64,000 bases of DNA, taken from the NCBI GenBank assembly GCA_033032865.1, contig JAWHQI010000074.1, forward strand, positions 9,294,501 through 9,358,500. Direction: 5' to 3'. Below the pieces are notes generated by a model. That model ran no database searches. It was not told the origin of the DNA and was given only the letters and a program-made list of their open reading frames with translations. The position numbers and the translations under genes were made by a program. The DNA is from Dactylorhiza incarnata. Lineage: Eukaryota > Streptophyta > Magnoliopsida > Asparagales > Orchidaceae. Shown here piece after piece: positions 33,201-43,360 of the stretch. Positions within the stretch are counted from its first letter, which is position 1, and each line of letters starts with the position of its first letter.

Positions 33201-33535
33201 AGAATCTTAATAGCCTAATAACCGGATTTAATTTGAAATATCTTATAGCAAATTTAGAGTTTGATTCATATAGATAATATAAGATATTTATAATAATAAA
33301 AGATAGGTCATCAGAATAAAAATATGATTTTGAATTTTGATCAAAAATGATTTGTAAACTCATTAAGCTTTATGAGATAAAATCATATTTCCAATACTAT
33401 ATAGGATGACCATGGCATGATAGTTTAAAAAGAACACAAAAAGAAAAAAATAGAAAAGACATTAAAGCACATCATGAAGTAGAAATTTGTGTATTTCATT
33501 TTAATTAATTTCTACTTCATGCAAATGATGGGATA
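30209..33535 (-). other. Non-coding interior of SIRE-E
   Basis: About 3.3 kb of AT-rich sequence with no convincing ORF. It contains two related segments starting CCAAGGTGCTC (about 31033 and 31213), the shared motif at 31791-31862, and at about 32219-32250 a GCTAGCGC palindrome like that of the SIRE-E LTR, followed by sequence that recurs inverted in the left LTR (about 17480-17580). It may contain remains of an older LTR. Confidence 0.6.
31791..31862 (-). ncRNA. Shared ~70-nt motif, copy in SIRE-E
   Basis: Minus strand: GGGCTATCATCCC, then CTAGTACC, then ACCTCTCACAAGGT, then CTCGGGAAGTCCAAG. Three possible hairpins. Copies in ATH-B, ATH-C and LTR K. Treat as a candidate structured element; not a known RNA class that I can name. 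Confidence 0.35.
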
Positions 33536-34615
33536 CTAATGAATAATAGATTTAGGTATCCAAAGAGGACCGGGAGTGACGGTTCCTTTGGGTACCCAAA
33601 TACATCGTGTTTTCTTTTGGGGAGATATGATTGAATGGGCCCTTTTGATTTGAGTTTGTGTTTCATCTTTAACTTTTGGCCGCCATTCAAACATTGGTTT
33701 AATATTATTCTTATTTATCAAATTTCCATGATGATTTTCTTTCCTTTGAAGATTATAATTGAAATTATCATTTGTAGGAAATTTGTGTAATTTCAATTTT
33801 AAGTTGGGAGAAACATGATTTTGTAAATAATGATGATTTGGTTTTTGATATGAAAAAACATTTTGTTTCTTATTCCCATTATTAGGTTTGGTTAAGATAT
33901 TTGTATTCAACTTGCTTTTAGATATTGCTTGATATTCTAAATTTGTATGTTTTGAATTTGTATTTATAATTTTCATAAGCAAGTTGATTTTTGATTTTAA
34001 TTCATCATTCTTTATCTTTAGATTATGCCTAGCTTTATTATAAGCTGTTGTGCTATTTTTAAGAGTGGAGACAATAGAGTCAATATGATTTTGATACTCA
34101 TTTCTAAACTCATTAAATGTTTCATCCATCTCTTTAATTTCAATTTTAAAATCTTTGCACTTAGCACAATCATTTTTCAAGGAAGTATTTTCTAAACATA
34201 ATTTTTCATTTGGTTCTTTTACTAAAATAAAATCCTTTTCAAGTTTCATGAGTTTTTCCTTAATATCCTGTGTTTGTTCCACACCTGCGAGAGGAAGATC
34301 ATACATTTCTTCAAGAAAGTGCCATATTTTGTATGCACTAGAAAAGCAATATATGAATTTGAAAATTTCATTAGATAGACCGCAAAATAAATAATGTTTA
34401 GCTTTTGCATTTAATTGAAGTTCCTTTTTATTTGATTCATTTGCAGGTCTTGCTATTGCTAAATTCCAAACTTCGATGTCTACAGTTTTAATAAGTTTTT
34501 CAATTAAGATTTTCCATCCTTTATAATTTGTCCCTTCAAATAAAGGTGGTGCAAGTGATTTTTCCTCTTCACAAAAATCTCCCCCACTAGTAGAAGCGAG
34601 ATCATGAGACGCCAT
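33536..34615 (-). CDS. SIRE-E gag-like protein, 359 codons
   Basis: Starts 32 nt after the primer site. Residues about 20-115 match the copia gag N-terminal pattern (PPLFEGTNYKGWKILIEKLIKT, KAKHYLFCGLSNEIFKFI, SAYKIWHFLEEMYD). Residues about 120-230 are Lys/Glu-rich and probably coiled coil. The C-terminus is basic and ends IWVPKGTVTPGPLWIPKS. No zinc knuckle and no protease follow. The same WVPKG ending closes SIRE-D gag. An intact gag in an element without pol suggests it may be kept for packaging by enzymes of a relative; that is inference. Confidence 0.8.
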   Translation of the reverse strand: MASHDLASTSGGDFCEEEKSLAPPLFEGTNYKGWKILIEKLIKTVDIEVWNLAIARPANESNKKELQLNAKAKHYLFCGLSNEIFKFIYCFSSAYKIWHFLEEMYDLPLAGVEQTQDIKEKLMKLEKDFILVKEPNEKLCLENTSLKNDCAKCKDFKIEIKEMDETFNEFRNEYQNHIDSIVSTLKNSTTAYNKARHNLKIKNDELKSKINLLMKIINTNSKHTNLEYQAISKSKLNTNILTKPNNGNKKQNVFSYQKPNHHYLQNHVSPNLKLKLHKFPTNDNFNYNLQRKENHHGNLINKNNIKPMFEWRPKVKDETQTQIKRAHSIISPQKKTRCIWVPKGTVTPGPLWIPKSIIH

Positions 34616-34647
34616 TATTCCCGGTTGTTAAGCCGATTGGAATAAAA

Positions 34648-34661
34648 CCGCTCTGATACCA
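34648..34661 (-). other. Primer-binding site of SIRE-E (tRNA-Met)
   Basis: The minus strand reads TGGTATCAGAGCGG two bases after the LTR end. Confidence 0.9.
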
Positions 34662-34663
34662 CT

Positions 34664-35764
34664 TGTTGGATCGGTCGGCGCCCTTAGAGGGGGGGTGAAT
34701 AAGGGTTTTCAAAAACTTTAGATTATATTTGGAAAAACTTCAGAATATTGCAACATTAATAAAGAGACATCAAGTAAAACAATAATAAAGAGATATGCTT
34801 TATTAATATCAAATAATGTTTTACAAAACTTGATTTCTATGACGCTAGAAATCGGAGGCGACTAATAAAAATTCCTTTTCGTTTTCTATACCGACTCGTA
34901 TCCCCACGAACCGGTTGGCTTTAGCCGATCTCTCCCCAGATACGGCCTCAAGCCGCTCTAGCCGATCTATCCCCAGAAAGGCCTCGAGCACCCCCTAGAC
35001 CTAACCTAGATCTAGTCGCCAACACGAGGCGAATTTCAGCCTTAAGTCCTACCCCAGACCTAGTCGCCAACACGAGGCGATTTCACTACCGTTTACAGAA
35101 AAGATATGAAATGAAAAGACAATAATATAAAAACTCCCTCTATGTGGATCTCTTGGAGAAGTGGACGAAGGCCCGCAGAGTATGATCGTAGTCGATGCAG
35201 CCTTTCGTCACGATGATGACGCGTGTTGAAATTTTCTCCACGGATCTCCTTAAGGCTTTATGGAATTGTGGGAGTATCGCTCTGAATCTTCCTCTCTCTG
35301 CTGTGGCACGAAGCTCTGGAGTTTGGGATTGGAGGAGGATGAAGAATTCGGAGCCAAAGGATCCAATTTATAGCATTCACGCTACCGTCGGCGCTAGCGC
35401 TACCGCCGGCGCTAGCCCAGATTAGGAATGATCTTGTGCGACCGACTCTCCCATCCGTGGCAACAATTTGCTCGATGCCTCTTGTGCGCCATGCTACCGC
35501 CGCGCTAGTAGCTACCGCCGGGCGCTAGCTCCTTCTAAAAATGCCGCCGGAATCGAGCTAATCAATGCTAGCGCCGGGCGCTATCGCTACCGCCGGCGCT
35601 AGTGAGCTTGTTCGAATTTTGGCCTCAATTTTGGGGGCAGACATCATGAGTACTCCTTGAGTCATGTGGACTATGTTAACCTGCACACTTGAACACACAA
35701 GATCAAATACACATAGGATTTGTTATTCTCAAACCTAGGAGATGCGGAAGACCGTGTTCCAACA
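34664..35764 (-). repeat. 5' LTR of SIRE-E
   Basis: 1101 bp, TG...CA. Includes paired GTCGCCAACACGAGGCGA repeats near 35010-35080, a minus-strand TATA (CTATAAATTGG, 35364-35373) and GCTAGCGC...GGCGCTAGC palindromes just upstream (35393-35416, and about 35567-35605). Confidence 0.88.
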
Positions 35765-37012
35765 GAGTGGTCTCCAGTCGAGGACTCGACTTAAAACGAA
35801 TCTACCGGACGAGCCACCCAGCGACCGACATCAACAAACCCGGGCGAGTGGTCTCCAGTCGAGGACTCGACTTAAAACGAATCTACCTGACGAGCCACCC
35901 AGCGACCGGCATCAACAAGCCCGTGCGAGTGGTCTCCAGTCGAGGACTCGACTTAAAATGAATCTACCCGACGAGCCACCCAGCGACCGGCATCAACAAG
36001 CCCGGGCGAGTGGTCTCCATTCGAGGACTCAACTTAAAATGAATCTACCCGATGAGCCACCCAGCGACCGGCATCAACAAGCCCGGGCGAGTGGTCTCCA
36101 GTCGAGGACTCAACTTAAAATGAATCTACCCGATGAGCCACCCAGCGACCGGTATCCACAAGCCCAGGCGAGTGGTCTCCAGTCGAGGACTCGACTTAAA
36201 ATGAATCTACCCGACGAGCCACCCAGCGACCGGCATCAACAAGCCCGGGCGAGTGGTCTCCAGTCGAGGACTCGACTTAAAACGAATCTACCCAACGAGC
36301 CACCCAGCGACCGGCATCAACAAGCCCGGGCGAGTGGTCTCCAGTCGAGGACTCGAATTAAAATGAATCTACCCGACGAGCCACCCAGCGACCAGCATCA
36401 ACAAGCCCGGGCAGTGGTCTCTAGTCGAGGACTCGAATTAAAATGAATCTACCCGACGAGCCACCCAACGACTGGCATCAACAAGGTTGGGCGAGGGGTC
36501 TCCAGTTGAGGACTCGACTTAAAATGAATCTACCCGACGAGCCACCCAGCGACTGGCATCAACAAGCCCGGGCGAGTGTTCTCCAGTCGAGGACTCGACT
36601 TAAAATGAATCTACCCGATGAGCCACCCAGCGACCGGCATCAACAAGCCCGGGCGAGTGGTCTCCAGTCGAGGACTCGACTTAAAACGAATCTACCCGAC
36701 GAGCCACCCAGCGACCGGCATCAACAAGCCCGGGCGAGTTGTCTCCAGTCGAGGACTCAACTTAAAACGAATCTACCCGACGAGCCACCCAGCGACCGGC
36801 ATCAACAAGCCCGGGCGAGTGGTCTCCAGTCGAGGACTCGACTTAAAAGGAATCTACCCGACGGGACACCCAGCGACCGGCATCAACAAGCCTGGGCGAG
36901 TGGTCTCCAGTCGAGGACTCGACTTAAAACGAATCTACCCTACGAGCCACCCAGCGACCAGCATCAACAAGCCTGGGCGAGTGGTCTCTAGTCGAGGACT
37001 CGACCTAGATGC
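35765..37012. repeat. 81-bp minisatellite of TAT-F, about 15 copies
   Basis: Units start GAGTGGTCTCCAGTCGAGGA and end CAACAAGCCCGGGC. The period is 81 bp (27 codons), so long frames stay open across it, but the strand and composition differ from gag and I do not call them genes. One unit near 36414 lost a base. SIRE-E inserted at GAGTG of a unit. Confidence 0.9.
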
Positions 37013-37129
37013 TATCTTTAACTACTTTCGATATATTATAAATAGATTACATACCATAACAATGCGCTTCCTTGCGCTTACTCAGCCACATGCACCTTGG
37101 CCATCTCATTCATCACTTCCTCCATCTCC
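37013..37129 (-). other. Junction of minisatellite and TAT-F gag
   Basis: Short unique-looking stretch with no feature I can name. Confidence 0.5.
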
Positions 37130-38487
37130 TCAACTTCCTCCTGGTCCTTCCGGGTATAGCTGTCTTCTCTCTACCGAGGTTCTTCTTCCTTTCCTTACCT
37201 CCAGAAACTCTGGGCATGTGGCTGTCGCGTGTCCCTCCTGCTGATAGAAGTCACAATACGGCAATGCCATCATCCTTGCTTCCTTCCCTGCGCGACCCCT
37301 TTTCTTATTTCCTCTTTTTTGGCCAATCGTCATGGTTTGCAGGGGATGGGGTTGCAATGCCCTTATGTCCGGCTGCCTCCCTGCTGGGTTGAACTGTCCC
37401 TCCTCCCCCTGAAAGTTTTCTCTCCCTTGGAAATGGCCTCTTCCTTGGCCTCGAGGGGGTCCTCCTGGCGGCCTCCAGGTCGGTAGGGCGACTGGTTGTT
37501 GAAACTCCCAGCCTTGCCCCTGCCCAACGGGGGGTCCCTGGTCCCCCTGACTCCTCATCTCATCCTTCCTTCTTCCTTTATGCTCCTTCCTTTCCACCTC
37601 TGCTATCTGGGTTAACCTCGCCACGAACTCCTGGTTGGTGGTCTCGCACTAAATTTCCCTATCAGCGCGCTCCATCAGCTCCTCGAAAGACAGGGGGTAT
37701 CCCGAGTTAGACTCATCCTGAACAACCCCTGTTGTAGCCCAAAGGTGAAGGCTAGTTGCAGGGTGTGCCCGGGCACCTCGACGACAAGGAGGACCTCCGC
37801 CTGGAACCAATCCATGTAGCTAGCCAGCGTCTCCCCTGACTTTTGTCAGACCAAGAATAAGGCCTCCACCCCTTTCCTCCTCTTCTTCGAGGTAGAGAAC
37901 CTTAACAAGAAACTTCGGCGTAAGTCCTCGAAGCTGTAAATGGTACCCACCGGGAGCTGGTGGAACCAATCCCTTGCCTTTCCCTGGAACGTGGCGGCGA
38001 AGAGCTTACATTTAAAGGCATCTGACACCTGCCTGGTCGAGGTCATGTCCTCAAACCATTGAAGATGCTGGAGAAAATCGCTGCTTCCTTCATAGTAGGA
38101 CATGGAGGGGTCGCGGAACCCATCTGGAACGGGGGCTGACACGATCAGCTCGCAGAAAGGACTTCTCCACCCTCCCTAGTTGGACGGAGGCGTTCCTATC
38201 ATCTCCCTGTCGGGGCAGCTATTCCCGGGCGAGCTGTTGAAGAGCACTCGTGCTTGGAGGCTCAAACCCTCCTCCGAGGACGGCTCTCTTCCTTGCTGAT
38301 GGGTTCTCCCTACTTCCATCGAAGGTGGTGTGGTGATCCTAGGTGCAGGTGGTGTCGAGCACTCGCCACGAGTGGGGGGTGCGGCCTGCAAGAGCTCCAG
38401 GATCCTTTTGCTGAACTCGTCGAAGTCACTCTTCTTCACATACTCACATGTAGGAGGTGGATCTCCCAACTCATCGCTTCCGGCCAT
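37130..38487 (-). pseudogene. TAT-F gag, Tat-type, interrupted by stops
   Basis: Starts MAGSDELG at 38487, about 55 bp after the 5' LTR. The frame is interrupted by TAG at about 38174 and TGA at about 37844. The core 38142-37846 is a Tat-like gag domain (SSDFLQHLQWFEDM, FKCKLFAATFQGKARDWFHQLP, RFSTSKKRRKGVEALFLV). 37624-37130 in another frame carries a Pro/Gly/Gln-rich basic stretch and a degenerate zinc knuckle (YCDFYQQEGHATATCPEF). The TGA falls where relatives read Arg (CGA), a C-to-T change at a CpG. Confidence 0.75.
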
Positions 38488-38541
38488 TAAACTTGGCTCA
38501 GAGCTTCCGAACTAACCGCGTCCACGCTCACTGCACCAGAA

Positions 38542-39576
38542 TGTTGAAACCAGTAACCCGATTTCAGCATTCGAAAGGGGGATGCGGCTAACTCTTACTT
38601 GACCTAAGCTAAGACCCTTGACCGGTCACTAAGAACTGAGAGACCCTTGCCCTTGATGAACACCTGAGTCCACAAATGGACCCCTTAAGCTGCAGCACGG
38701 AGGTCCCACCACACACCCAGAAGGTCACTCGGAACTTCCCCTCTCAAGACAATGATGAGCCTGGGCACCTTGGAGGGCACTAAGGATCACCTCACCGTCC
38801 ACCTTCAATGACAAGGGGAGGGGAGGGGTAGTGCTTGCTCACACGCGAGGGAGAGGGTAGAGAACCAACCCTTCCCAAGGTGCCCATGGGGGTCTATTTA
38901 TAGGCTTTCCCAAAAACGGACTGCGAATAGCCAAAATGGTCTACCAATAGCCTAGTTCCGCTATTTGAAAATACTACTTGCACCCTAATGAGCCGAGGTC
39001 ACCCTGCCCGGGCGAGTGGACATCGGTCCACTCGCTAACCTGGCCGGACGGGTAGGTGCCCAAGGGGCGGGCGAGTGGGGGAATCCCCCACTCGCGCGAG
39101 GGAGAGGGTAGAGATCCAACCCTTCCCAAGGTGCCCATGGGGGTCTATTTATAGACTTTCCCAAAAACGGACTGCGAATAGCCAAAATGGTCTACCAATA
39201 GCCTAGTTCCGCTATTTGAAAATACTACCCGCACCCCAATGAGCCATGGTCACCTTGCCCGGGCGAGTGGACATCGGTCCACTCGTTAACGTGGCCGGAC
39301 GGGTAGGTGCCCAAGGGGCGGGCGAGTGGGGGAATCCCCCACTCCCCCAAGGGGTGGGCGAGTGGGGGTTTCCCCCACTCGTCCGAGGGCGGGCCTCGGA
39401 GGAGGGTGAGTGGAAAGACCCACCCCCTCTTGCCCCGCTAACCCCTTCTTCCCTTCTACGGCCTCGACAGGCTCTGGTTGCCTCTGAGCGATTGCTCTAC
39501 TTGCCTCGGCCACCTTTACTATCTTGACCTCATCCGCAACGGGTTACACCACCTCAGAAAATATGAGGGTTGTACA
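38542..39576 (-). repeat. 5' LTR of TAT-F with a duplicated promoter segment
   Basis: TG...CA, 1035 bp. A segment of about 253 bp (38842-39094) that includes a TATA box and palindrome is repeated from 39095, giving minus-strand TATA boxes near 38893 and 39144. The left LTR has one. Right flank AGCAG (39577-39581). Confidence 0.85.
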
Positions 39577-39581
39577 AGCAG

Positions 39582-40404
39582 CTTCTGGGGTTTTGTTATT
39601 AAGCGTCCCCCCCCCCCCCCTCCCCCCCCCCCCCCCCCTCCCCCCCCCCCCCCCCCTCCCCCCCCCCCCCCCCCCCCCCCCCCCCGCGGCTGCATCAATC
39701 ATCTGCCTTGTTTGGAGATTCAAACCATTGTAGAATGTCTGAACTTGTTGCCATACGGGAAGGGCATGGTGAGGACATGTCCGCAAAAGTTCCTAGAAGC
39801 GCTCTCATGTGTCGTAGAGAGACTCCGATTCTATTTGCATAAATGAGAGAATGTCCGTACGTAATTTAGCGGACTTCGCCAGAGGAAAATATTTAGTTAA
39901 AAATTTCTCCGTAATTTCGGCCCACGTAGTGATGGAACCTCTAGGAAGAGATCCCAACCATTGTTTGGCCTTAGTCCGCAAAGAAAATGGAAATAAACGC
40001 AAACGAATGGTGTCATCGGTGACGCCTTTAATTTTAAACGTGTCGCAAATTTCCAAAAAAATCAATAAGTGTAAATTTGGATCTTCATCTGGTAGGCCGT
40101 CAAAGATGACGGTTTGCTGAACCATTTGAATGATACTCGTTTTGATTTCAAAATTATTATTCTCCACTGCCGGACGAATAATGGAAGATTGTGTTCCCTC
40201 CCAATTTGGCCTCGCATAATAGGACATAGTCCGTAGCGGGGCCTCATTATGGTCGGGGTTATCCATTAAGCCTTCGTTAGTTTCTCTAATTGACTCTTCT
40301 TGAATTATTGGTAGATCACAAAATCGGAGTCGACGCCGCAAGGTGCGCTCGATTTCCGGATCAAAACAAAATTCTAGATTAACTGAAGAGTCTCCTCGGG
40401 TCAT
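39582..40404 (-). pseudogene. ATH-B gag, N-terminal piece
   Basis: Starts MTRGDSSVN at 40404 and reads as Athila gag (GLPDEDPNLHLLIFLEICDTF, LFPFSLRTKAKQWLGSLPRGSITTW). At DT*ERF*ELL (about 39799-39813) Trp and Lys codons have become stops. It then runs through a poly-Gly expansion to NKTPEAA, where TAT-F interrupts; the continuation is at 12483-12662. Confidence 0.85.
39607..39685. repeat. Poly-C tract with 18-bp period in ATH-B gag
   Basis: C runs of 14, 17, 17 and 28 separated by single T at 39621, 39639 and 39657, so the period is 18 bp. It replaces a short CCCCC in the gag codons of ATH-A (Gly-Gly-Thr) and stays in frame as poly-Gly. Exact length could be affected by sequencing. Confidence 0.8.
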
Positions 40405-40735
40405 AAACCAAAAATAAAAGAGGAAAAGATGTGAAAAAGATAAAGAAAATCAAATAATTTTTAGATAAATATTTTTATTATATTTTTTTTTATAAGAATT
40501 TTTTTCTTATATAAATATATATTTTTTATGAAGATTTTTTTTATTTAGGTGAATTAAAATTAGTCCTGGACTTCCCAAGATCTACCCGGTGAAGGGTTTG
40601 CAAGGTACTAGAGGCTATGATGGGAATTCAAACCCAAAACGTCATTTCCAGGAATTTAGTTGCACCGTTAAAATTAAGAAAAAAAAGAAAAGATAAAATT
40701 AATAGATATTTCGTTTTTCAAAATATCAACCGTAG
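40405..40735 (-). other. Leader of ATH-B with shared motif
   Basis: AT-rich leader between primer site and gag ATG. The only notable content is the shared motif at 40564-40626. Confidence 0.6.
40564..40626 (-). ncRNA. Shared ~70-nt motif, copy in ATH-B leader
   Basis: Minus strand: CTAGTACCTTGCAAACCC, TTCACCGGGTAG, CTTGGGAAGTCCAGG. The last stem has a G-U where ATH-C has A-U. Candidate structured element. Confidence 0.35.
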
Positions 40736-40753
40736 TCCCCGGCAACGACGCCA
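40736..40753 (-). other. Primer-binding site of ATH-B (tRNA-Asp, one mismatch)
   Basis: Plus strand TCCCCGGCAACGACGCCA, 17 of 18 matching tRNA-Asp. ATH-C has the same variant. Confidence 0.85.
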
Positions 40754-40759
40754 AAAACT

Positions 40760-42501
40760 TGATGAGGCAAAACTATGCTTGCAAACGATAACGGCAAGTG
40801 TACCGTATCGAATGTAGTATAGGTTGTAAAAACCAAGGTCGTATTAGACTAGGGGCGGTTGAGTATTCTTACTTCGAAAAATCTCTATTATTTTATCAAA
40901 TAAAACTTGTGGTTGGTTGGTTGCGAGAAAGAGGGATAGCTTAATTAAATTGATGAGTTAAAGGATAGTACTCAACCTTGAATCACCTTGGGAAAATAAA
41001 ATATAAAAAGAACAACTTCTAAATCTCTTGAGAAAATACTTGACCGTGGAGGTTCCCGATTTATGAACACACCTCTCTCGAGGATACGCTCAACTGAGTT
41101 TAGTTGATCAAACGAACTTTCGTTCTAGAATCAAAATCTAAAACTCGCCTTATCGTAGTGAACCCCTCTATTGGATTTGACTCCAATCCGGGAGAATTAT
41201 GTCATCCTCGCTTGAGGAATGCATTCAACTCTCTTTATTCTTGAAATGATCGATTCGAAATCAAAACCTCTCGATTATTAGATTATGAAAATAAAGATAA
41301 GAGTTATATATCGACAATATAACCTCAATCCAATAAAAGTTCAAGAATAAATCTAAAGTATTCTAAGGAAGAGAAAGAGAAGCTAGAATTTAGATCAAGA
41401 ATTTAAATCAAAACCTCTCGATTTATTCTTGAAAAGAGGAAGAGAAAGAGCTACTCGTAGAGATGGAGGAAGCAATGAAATGAAAGAAGTGCATAATGAA
41501 AGTTGAGAGTAAAATAAGAGAAAAAGTACTATTTTATTAATTAGCAAAAGAAATTACAACTAGAAAATTGAGAGTTACAAGCTTGGGAAATAAAAGTGCT
41601 AGAAGAAAAGGACATACAAGATTAAAACTAGTGCAAGAAAGTAAGCTAGAACTCCAAAACTTTGTCCTTGAACATCTGGAGAAGGTCCCCTTAAATAACT
41701 GAAATTTTGGTGTTACACACCCTTGGTCACGCCCGTGACCAGGGCGGGCCGGGGGCGTGATCGGCTGGGTGCGGGAAGGGCGCCGTCTGGCTTCAATGCA
41801 TGCGTTTCGGACGCGTCACGCCCTTGGTCACCCCCGTGACCTAGGGCGTGTAAACTCAATTAAGTGCTGCTGGCGGGAAGCTTCGGCGGGAAGGCGCGTT
41901 GTTTGAATTTTGTCGATCTCTTCATTTTCGTCGAACACAGCAGCCGGGCGACGTTCTCGAACGCCTCAATATTTGTCGAATGCAGCTAAACTTTCGCCGA
42001 TCTCTTTATTTTCGTCGAACGCAGCAGTCGGGAGAAGTTCGTCGATCTCCTTAGTTTTTGTCGAACGCTGCTCATGTCTAGTGGTCACGCCCCCAGGTCA
42101 CGCCCGTGACCTAGGGCGTGTAATTTTAAAATTACATGGCAGGCGTGCTGGCAGAGGGTGGTGGGTTCTGGCCGTGACTCTGATGTCACGCCCTTGGTCA
42201 CGCCCGTGACCTGGGGCGTGTACTTGGCGAATTCTTCACGGAACGACTCTGGGGCGGCTGAAACCTGTCTGGAACACTTCGTAGGTTACACGCCCATGGG
42301 TCACGCCCATGACCTGGGGCATGTAAATGCATTGTTTTGCTCCAAATGTCCAGAATACCTGAAAATATAAAATAAACATAAGTTAGCTTATGAAATCAAC
42401 ATAGAAAAGGTTTATACGATATAATTTATAAAAACAACATAATTTCATAATAAAATTGTAGTAATACTATACTAAAAGATGAGTAAATAAATTACTTATC
42501 A
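40760..42501 (-). repeat. 5' LTR of ATH-B
   Basis: TGATGAGG...CTTATCA, 1742 bp, nearly the length of the ATH-C LTR (1744). The U5 parts of B and C share a conserved block (CTCCCGGATTGGAGTCAAAT region). Minus-strand TATA-like TTATTTAAGG at about 41688-41698. The right border touches a minisatellite; the partner LTR is outside the window. Confidence 0.85.
41716..42322 (-). promoter_or_regulatory. GTCACGCCCGTGAC palindrome array in ATH-B U3
   Basis: Five copies, two with one change, near 41730, 41829, 42098, 42197 and 42301. Most are embedded in longer palindromes bounded by CACGCCC and GGGCGTG. Located upstream of the TATA-like box. Confidence 0.55.
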
Positions 42502-42760
42502 CTTCCCATGGAGCAGGAGCGGGCAGAAGCGGGTGGGAGCGGAAGCGCTTTCTGCGAAGTAGAGCGAGCGGGATCGCAAGAGCCCTTTCTACAGAGCAGG
42601 AGTGAGCAAAAACGCGAGAGTGCCTCCCGCAAAGCAGGAGTGAGCAGAAGCCCTCTTATGGAGCAGGCAGAAATGGAAGCGCTCTCTATGGAGCGAGAGC
42701 ACTTTCTGCAGAGCAGGAATGAGTAGGAGCGACAACTCGAAGCGAGAGCACTTTCTGCAT
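42502..42760. repeat. GAGCAGGAGC-type minisatellite, left block
   Basis: Degenerate 10-12-bp units (GAGCAGGAGC, GAGCGGAAGC) ending GACAACTCGAAGC. A similar array with a matching end is at 51466-52115 on the other side of the ATH-H LTR. 42502-42506 (CTTCC) would be the right target duplication of ATH-B. Confidence 0.7.
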
Positions 42761-43087
42761 GTTTAAAAGATTCTAATCTATTTCGCATGTTTAAAAGATT
42801 TTTCTACTAAAATTTCGGCTACTTTCTGCTACTTTCCCCCTACGTGTGACTGAAGGATTCACCGTGATTCAAATTACAAGTAGCAATAATAAGTAGAAAC
42901 GCAATTTAGAAAATTCTAATATATTTCGCAGGTTTAAAAGATTTTTTCCACTAAAATTTCTACACGCGCGTGTAAGCGACTTCGCATAGTACTCCGCGTA
43001 TTCAATTACTTCGCCAGCTCACGATTTGTTTAGTCCATATGGCAGATTGTTTGCTCGGGACGAGCAAATTAGTAAGTCTGGGGGGTG
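42761..43087 (+). other. 3' end of the ATH-H interior with hairpin and polypurine tract
   Basis: Two direct repeats containing GTTTAAAAGATTTTT...CTACTAAAATTTC, then a hairpin TTTGCTCG-GGA-CGAGCAAA (43050-43068) and a purine tract TAAGTCTGGGGGGTG (43073-43087) that abuts the LTR. Everything 5' of this in ATH-H is missing or outside the window. Confidence 0.7.
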
Positions 43088-43360
43088 TGATGAGTCCGAT
43101 TTATATAGTGTTTTTTGGACTCATCTGGGCTAGATTTCACTCCCTTACACTTCACTTTTAGTTCATTAATGCTTATATTTCACTAGTTCACTCTTCTCAC
43201 ATGAAGTGCACATTTTGGTTCATCGGGGTGTGCAATTACGCATTCTGTGCTGGGGGTATGCCTTCGGGGGCTCCACATGTCTGTCTTGTTGTTATTTTGG
43301 TTGCTATTTATATTTTCTGTGCGGTAGGAGCTCGTGTTTTGATTGTGTACAGGTGGATTG

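Larger units (their letters stand above)
16883..35764 (-). mobile_element. SIRE-E, gag-only copia-type LTR element
   Basis: LTRs 16883-17982 and 34664-35764 begin TGTTGGATCGG and end TTCCAACA, flanked by exact GAGTG duplications (16878-16882, 35765-35769). On the minus strand a tRNA-Met primer site, a gag-like ORF, a long non-coding interior and a purine tract follow in order. Without the nested SIRE-D the interior is about 5.1 kb. No pol is visible. The gag C-terminus has the WVPKG motif also found in SIRE-D gag, so I place it near the Sireviruses. Confidence 0.85.
12663..39576 (-). mobile_element. TAT-F, gag-only Ty3/gypsy element, heavily nested
   Basis: LTRs at 12663-13512 and 38542-39576 begin TGTTGAAACC and end TTGTACA. 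Flanks AGCAT and AGCAG form a 4/5 target duplication, and the ATH-B gag reading rejoins exactly across the element. On the minus strand a purine tract abuts the left LTR and a gag gene follows the right LTR, fixing orientation. The gag resembles the Tat lineage. No protease, RT or integrase is visible, so it appears non-autonomous. Solo LTR S1 and element E (with D) account for about 21 kb of its length. Confidence 0.8.

Noticed and set aside
35765..37012. CRISPR-like array of evenly spaced repeats
   Set aside because: The repeat unit is 81 bp with no unique spacers, lies inside a plant retroelement and is a plain minisatellite.
35742..37244. Long plus-strand open frames of 182-234 codons
   Set aside because: They exist only because the 81-bp repeat is a multiple of three; composition and strand do not match the element genes.
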